Assembly: GCA_017577895.1 (NCBI GenBank)
Contig: PKQY01000061.1
Coordinates: 1 to 8,469 of the forward strand
DNA from: Bacillota bacterium
GTDB taxonomy: Bacteria > Bacillota > Bacilli > ZCTH02-B2
DNA: 8,469 nt
Direction: 5' to 3'
Shown here: positions 6,815 to 8,469 of the stretch, piece by piece
Layout of the letters: each line of letters opens with the position of its first letter
Numbering within the stretch: position 1 is the stretch's first letter
Notes under the pieces: model-generated
The model's input: the letters and a program-made list of their open reading frames with translations, nothing else
Databases searched by the model: none
Told to the model about the DNA's origin: nothing
Made by a program: the position numbers and the translations under genes

Positions 6815-7282
6815 TTAATTTTGCATCGATTCATATCGCCCATACTTTCCGCCGAAGAATAACAAGGGCTTACCTTCGGATATTTGAACTTTTTTCACTT
6901 CCCCGATGAAAAGCGTATGGTCGCCGACTTCATACGATTGATACACATCACAAATGATTTTCGTTAAGGCATCCGAAATCACAGGCAGGCCATCGATCTC
7001 ATCCCATTGAATCTGTTCCGCCTGTTTTTGTCCGGCAAAATGCATAGAAATATCCACTTGGTTTTCCGACAAAATATTGACCGCATATTTTCCAGCCGCT
7101 TTAATTTTTTCCAACATTTTCGCTCGATGATCGATGGAAACGGTCACAAGTTTAGGATTCAAAGAAATGGACATAAACGCATTGGCCGTCATGCCGTGGA
7201 TATCGTCCCCAACCTTTGTTGTAATCACCGTGACGCCTGTGGCAAAAGTACCCATTGCATTCCGAAACGTACGATCGTCCAT
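6815..7282 (-). CDS. Flavin reductase, small component of a two-component aromatic monooxygenase (HpaC/PheA2 type)
   Basis: A 155-residue split-barrel flavin reductase. It uses NAD(P)H to reduce free or bound FAD/FMN and hands it to a partner hydroxylase. Motifs: FRNAMGTFATGVTVITT (6-22), HGMTANAFMSISLNP (29-43, flavin contact), YAVNIL in the middle, GDHTLFIGEV (120-129) and PLLFFGGKYG near the end. The pattern strongly resembles PheA2-type reductases of phenol hydroxylases from thermophilic bacilli. Start at ATG 7282, with AAAGGAG 7 bases upstream; an upstream TTG (7303) lies in a tandem repeat and is not needed. It sits between the aldolase remnant (39 bases) and the hydrolase (40 bases). 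No large oxygenase is encoded in the window, so its partner must lie elsewhere. Confidence 0.88.
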   Translation of the reverse strand: MDDRTFRNAMGTFATGVTVITTKVGDDIHGMTANAFMSISLNPKLVTVSIDHRAKMLEKIKAAGKYAVNILSENQVDISMHFAGQKQAEQIQWDEIDGLPVISDALTKIICDVYQSYEVGDHTLFIGEVKKVQISEGKPLLFFGGKYGRYESMQN

Positions 7283-7292
7283 GCTCTTTCTC

Positions 7293-7314
7293 CTTTCTAA
7301 CAACTTTCTAACAA
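7293..7314 (-). repeat. 11-base perfect tandem duplication before the flavin reductase
   Basis: CTTTCTAACAA occurs twice in direct succession (7293-7303 and 7304-7314). On the minus strand the copy nearer the gene runs straight into the AAAGGAG ribosome binding site, so the duplication supplies part of the translation start region. It looks like a simple slippage or repair duplication. Confidence 0.85.
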
Positions 7315-7321
7315 CATCAAA

Positions 7322-8257
7322 TTAATGATTTGCATGGGTTGCCTGATTCTGTTTTTCTTTCGCCAACTCTTGGGCCACTGGGATAATCCAGTCTTCTTGA
7401 CCTCCAACCGCCCCCAATTCGGCCAATCGCATTAAGATATCCCGTGGATCCACACCGTACTCTTTTCCGGCCCGCTCCGCAAACAGCAAGAAGCTGGAAT
7501 AAACACCCGTGTAACCTAACGTCAGACTTAACCGATCAATTTGCACGGGCCGTTTCATCATCGGCTTCATGATGTATTCGGCCGCGTCCATCGCCTTGTA
7601 CAGGTCGACGTTGTGGGGAAGGTTCATCTTATTCATGACGGCCACCAGCTGCTCTAAGGGAGCGTTCCCCGCTCCGGCCCCCATGCCGGCTAGGCTGGCA
7701 TCGACCCGGTCGGCCCCTTCCTGGATGGCGACAATCGTGTTGGCGACGCCCAAGGACAAATTGTTGTGGGCGTGAAACCCGACGGCCACCGACAACTTTT
7801 CCTTAAACAAGGCAATCCGCCGCCGGACATCATCCATGGTCAACGCACCGGCGGAATCGACGACATACACCGTTTGCGCGCCATACGACTCCATTTTTTT
7901 GGCTTCTTCCAACAACTTCTCCGGTGATACCCGATGCGCCATCATCAAGAAGCCGACGGTATCCATCCCGAGATCCACGGCCGATTTGATATGTTGTTCG
8001 GAGACGTCGGCTTCCGTACAGTGGGTGGCAATCCGCGCCACGGAAGCTCCCCATTCCCGCGCCCGCTTCAAATGATCAATGGTACCGATACCCGGCAACA
8101 ACAACACGCCGATTTTCGCCCGTTTGGCGTTTTTGACCGCCGTGGTGATGATGGCTTCTTCCGTTTCTTTCGATCTCCCATATTGGATGGAACTGCCTCC
8201 CAAGCCGTCTCCGTGGGTCGCGATCAAGTCCATATTTGTGTGTAAATTCGCCCTCGG
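7322..8257 (-). pseudogene. mhpE: 4-hydroxy-2-oxovalerate aldolase, N-terminally truncated
   Basis: This encodes most of a DmpG/MhpE-type class II aldolase, which splits 4-hydroxy-2-oxovalerate into pyruvate and acetaldehyde and normally works with acetaldehyde dehydrogenase. Counted from Met at 8233 (303 residues), it has HGDGLGGSS (7-15), LLLPGIGT (44-51), THCTEADV (70-77), the metal His pair in FHAHNN (153-158), the GMGAGAGNAPLE motif and a complete C-terminal domain including LGYTGVYSS. Family members are about 335-350 residues and begin with a DxTLRDGxHAxxH segment that supplies the catalytic Arg and His and a metal Asp. That segment, about 40 residues, is absent. The frame continues only eight codons upstream of 8233 before a TAA (8258-8260), and no ribosome binding site precedes ATG 8233. 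It is therefore called a broken gene, probably cut by the mobile element at the right edge; the missing 5' part may lie beyond it. Its GC content is far higher than that of the three genes downstream. Confidence 0.8.
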
Positions 8258-8443
8258 TTAGAATACCTCATTCCTTCCCCCGAAGGGGGAGACGCAGGAA
8301 GCACGCCCCCTGCTCCCCGTCACTCGCCGTGTGGCATGCCCAGCAAAGGATTGCTGGGCAGTTCAATAGTGTGTTGAGCAATTGCCTGTCAAGGCCAAAT
8401 GGAACGCTTCGCGGCTTTGACAGGCTGCGATAGACGTCCGTTA
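8258..8443 (-). ncRNA. Candidate omega-RNA-like structured RNA region
   Basis: In minus-strand order there are three strong stems. First, a 13-pair stem with one G·T wobble joins 8384-8396 to 8413-8425 (arms GCCTGTCAA and TTGACAGGC). Second, a perfect 10-pair hairpin with a four-base loop spans 8337-8360 (TGCCCAGCAA, AGGA, TTGCTGGGCA). Third, a C/G hairpin closing a UUCG loop lies at 8276-8290. GGCA (8357-8360) can also pair with TGCC (8383-8386), allowing an alternative fold or pseudoknot. TnpB guide RNAs come from the right end of IS200/IS605 elements, with the guide taken from the flanking target. If this is one, the guide would begin in the aldolase sequence just left of 8258. The structure is seen; the identity is inference. 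Confidence 0.3.
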
Positions 8444-8469
8444 GCCGATACGCGTGACTTTGGCACTCA
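8258..8469 (-). mobile_element. Probable end of an insertion element, possibly IS200/IS605-like (continues past window)
   Basis: From the in-frame TAA (8258-8260) to the window edge there is no aldolase sequence and no convincing long coding frame. Instead the DNA holds consecutive strong hairpins. Read on the minus strand towards the aldolase, it ends in a C-UUCG-G hairpin, then GGAAGGAATGAGG and TTCTAAC at the junction. No terminal inverted repeat or target duplication is visible, but the other end is out of the window. A structured, non-coding right end without inverted repeats fits IS200/IS605 (TnpB) elements. IS110-type elements, a group II intron end or an unrelated rearrangement remain possible. 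A frame ending SAKVTRIG then TAA (8441-8467) could be the tail of an element gene, but is too short to identify. Confidence 0.4.

Noticed and set aside
8236..8433. Short plus-strand frame across the right-edge segment
   Set aside because: It crosses the aldolase break and all the hairpins, has no ribosome binding site and resembles no protein I know.
1..8469. CRISPR arrays, tRNA or rRNA genes
   Set aside because: No regularly spaced repeats and no tRNA- or rRNA-like sequence were seen on either strand.

Overview
The window reads as a chromosomal stretch from a Gram-positive, Bacillales-like bacterium, possibly a thermophile. The reasons are strong AGGAGG-type ribosome binding sites before nearly every gene, frequent GTG/TTG starts, an ECF sigma factor, a CstR-type sulfur sensor very like the staphylococcal one, and a flavin reductase resembling those of thermophilic bacillus phenol hydroxylases. 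Genus cannot be decided from the sequence.

Left part (1-3300, all minus strand, GC-rich). An ECF sigma factor (1276-1836) overlaps by 14 bases a large membrane-anchored partner gene that starts at a TTG (1289) and runs off the left edge. The partner has a short cytoplasmic N-terminus, one membrane helix, a Gmad2-like domain and an SH3-like domain, so the pair looks like a cell-envelope stress module. A good ECF-type promoter (1893-1921) precedes the sigma gene and suggests autoregulation. Upstream lie a CstR-like persulfide sensor (2024-2284) with a palindrome inside its own promoter, and a membrane-anchored polysaccharide deacetylase (2399-3262).

Middle (3459-5004, plus strand). A monoacylglycerol-lipase-type alpha/beta hydrolase is followed, after its own sigma-A-like promoter, by a PaaI-type hotdog thioesterase. 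A bidirectional terminator (5051-5096) separates these from the convergent right-hand cluster.

Right part (5114-8257, minus strand). This is part of a meta-cleavage (aromatic ring degradation) operon. In transcription order it holds 4-hydroxy-2-oxovalerate aldolase, a flavin reductase (small component of a two-component monooxygenase), a C-C bond hydrolase for the ring-fission product, and 2-hydroxypenta-2,4-dienoate hydratase. Together these would supply reduced flavin for ring hydroxylation, split the ring-cleavage product, hydrate the dienoate and cleave it to pyruvate and an aldehyde. No monooxygenase, ring-cleavage dioxygenase or acetaldehyde dehydrogenase is in the window.

The aldolase is broken: about its first 40 residues, including the catalytic Arg-Asp/His segment, are missing. 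Its reading frame runs into an in-frame stop at 8258-8260. Beyond that lie some 200 bases of non-coding, hairpin-rich DNA that looks like the end of a mobile element, most like an IS200/IS605 right end carrying a TnpB guide-RNA (omega RNA) region. Base composition also changes sharply between the GC-rich aldolase and the AT-richer three genes after it, suggesting a mosaic operon.
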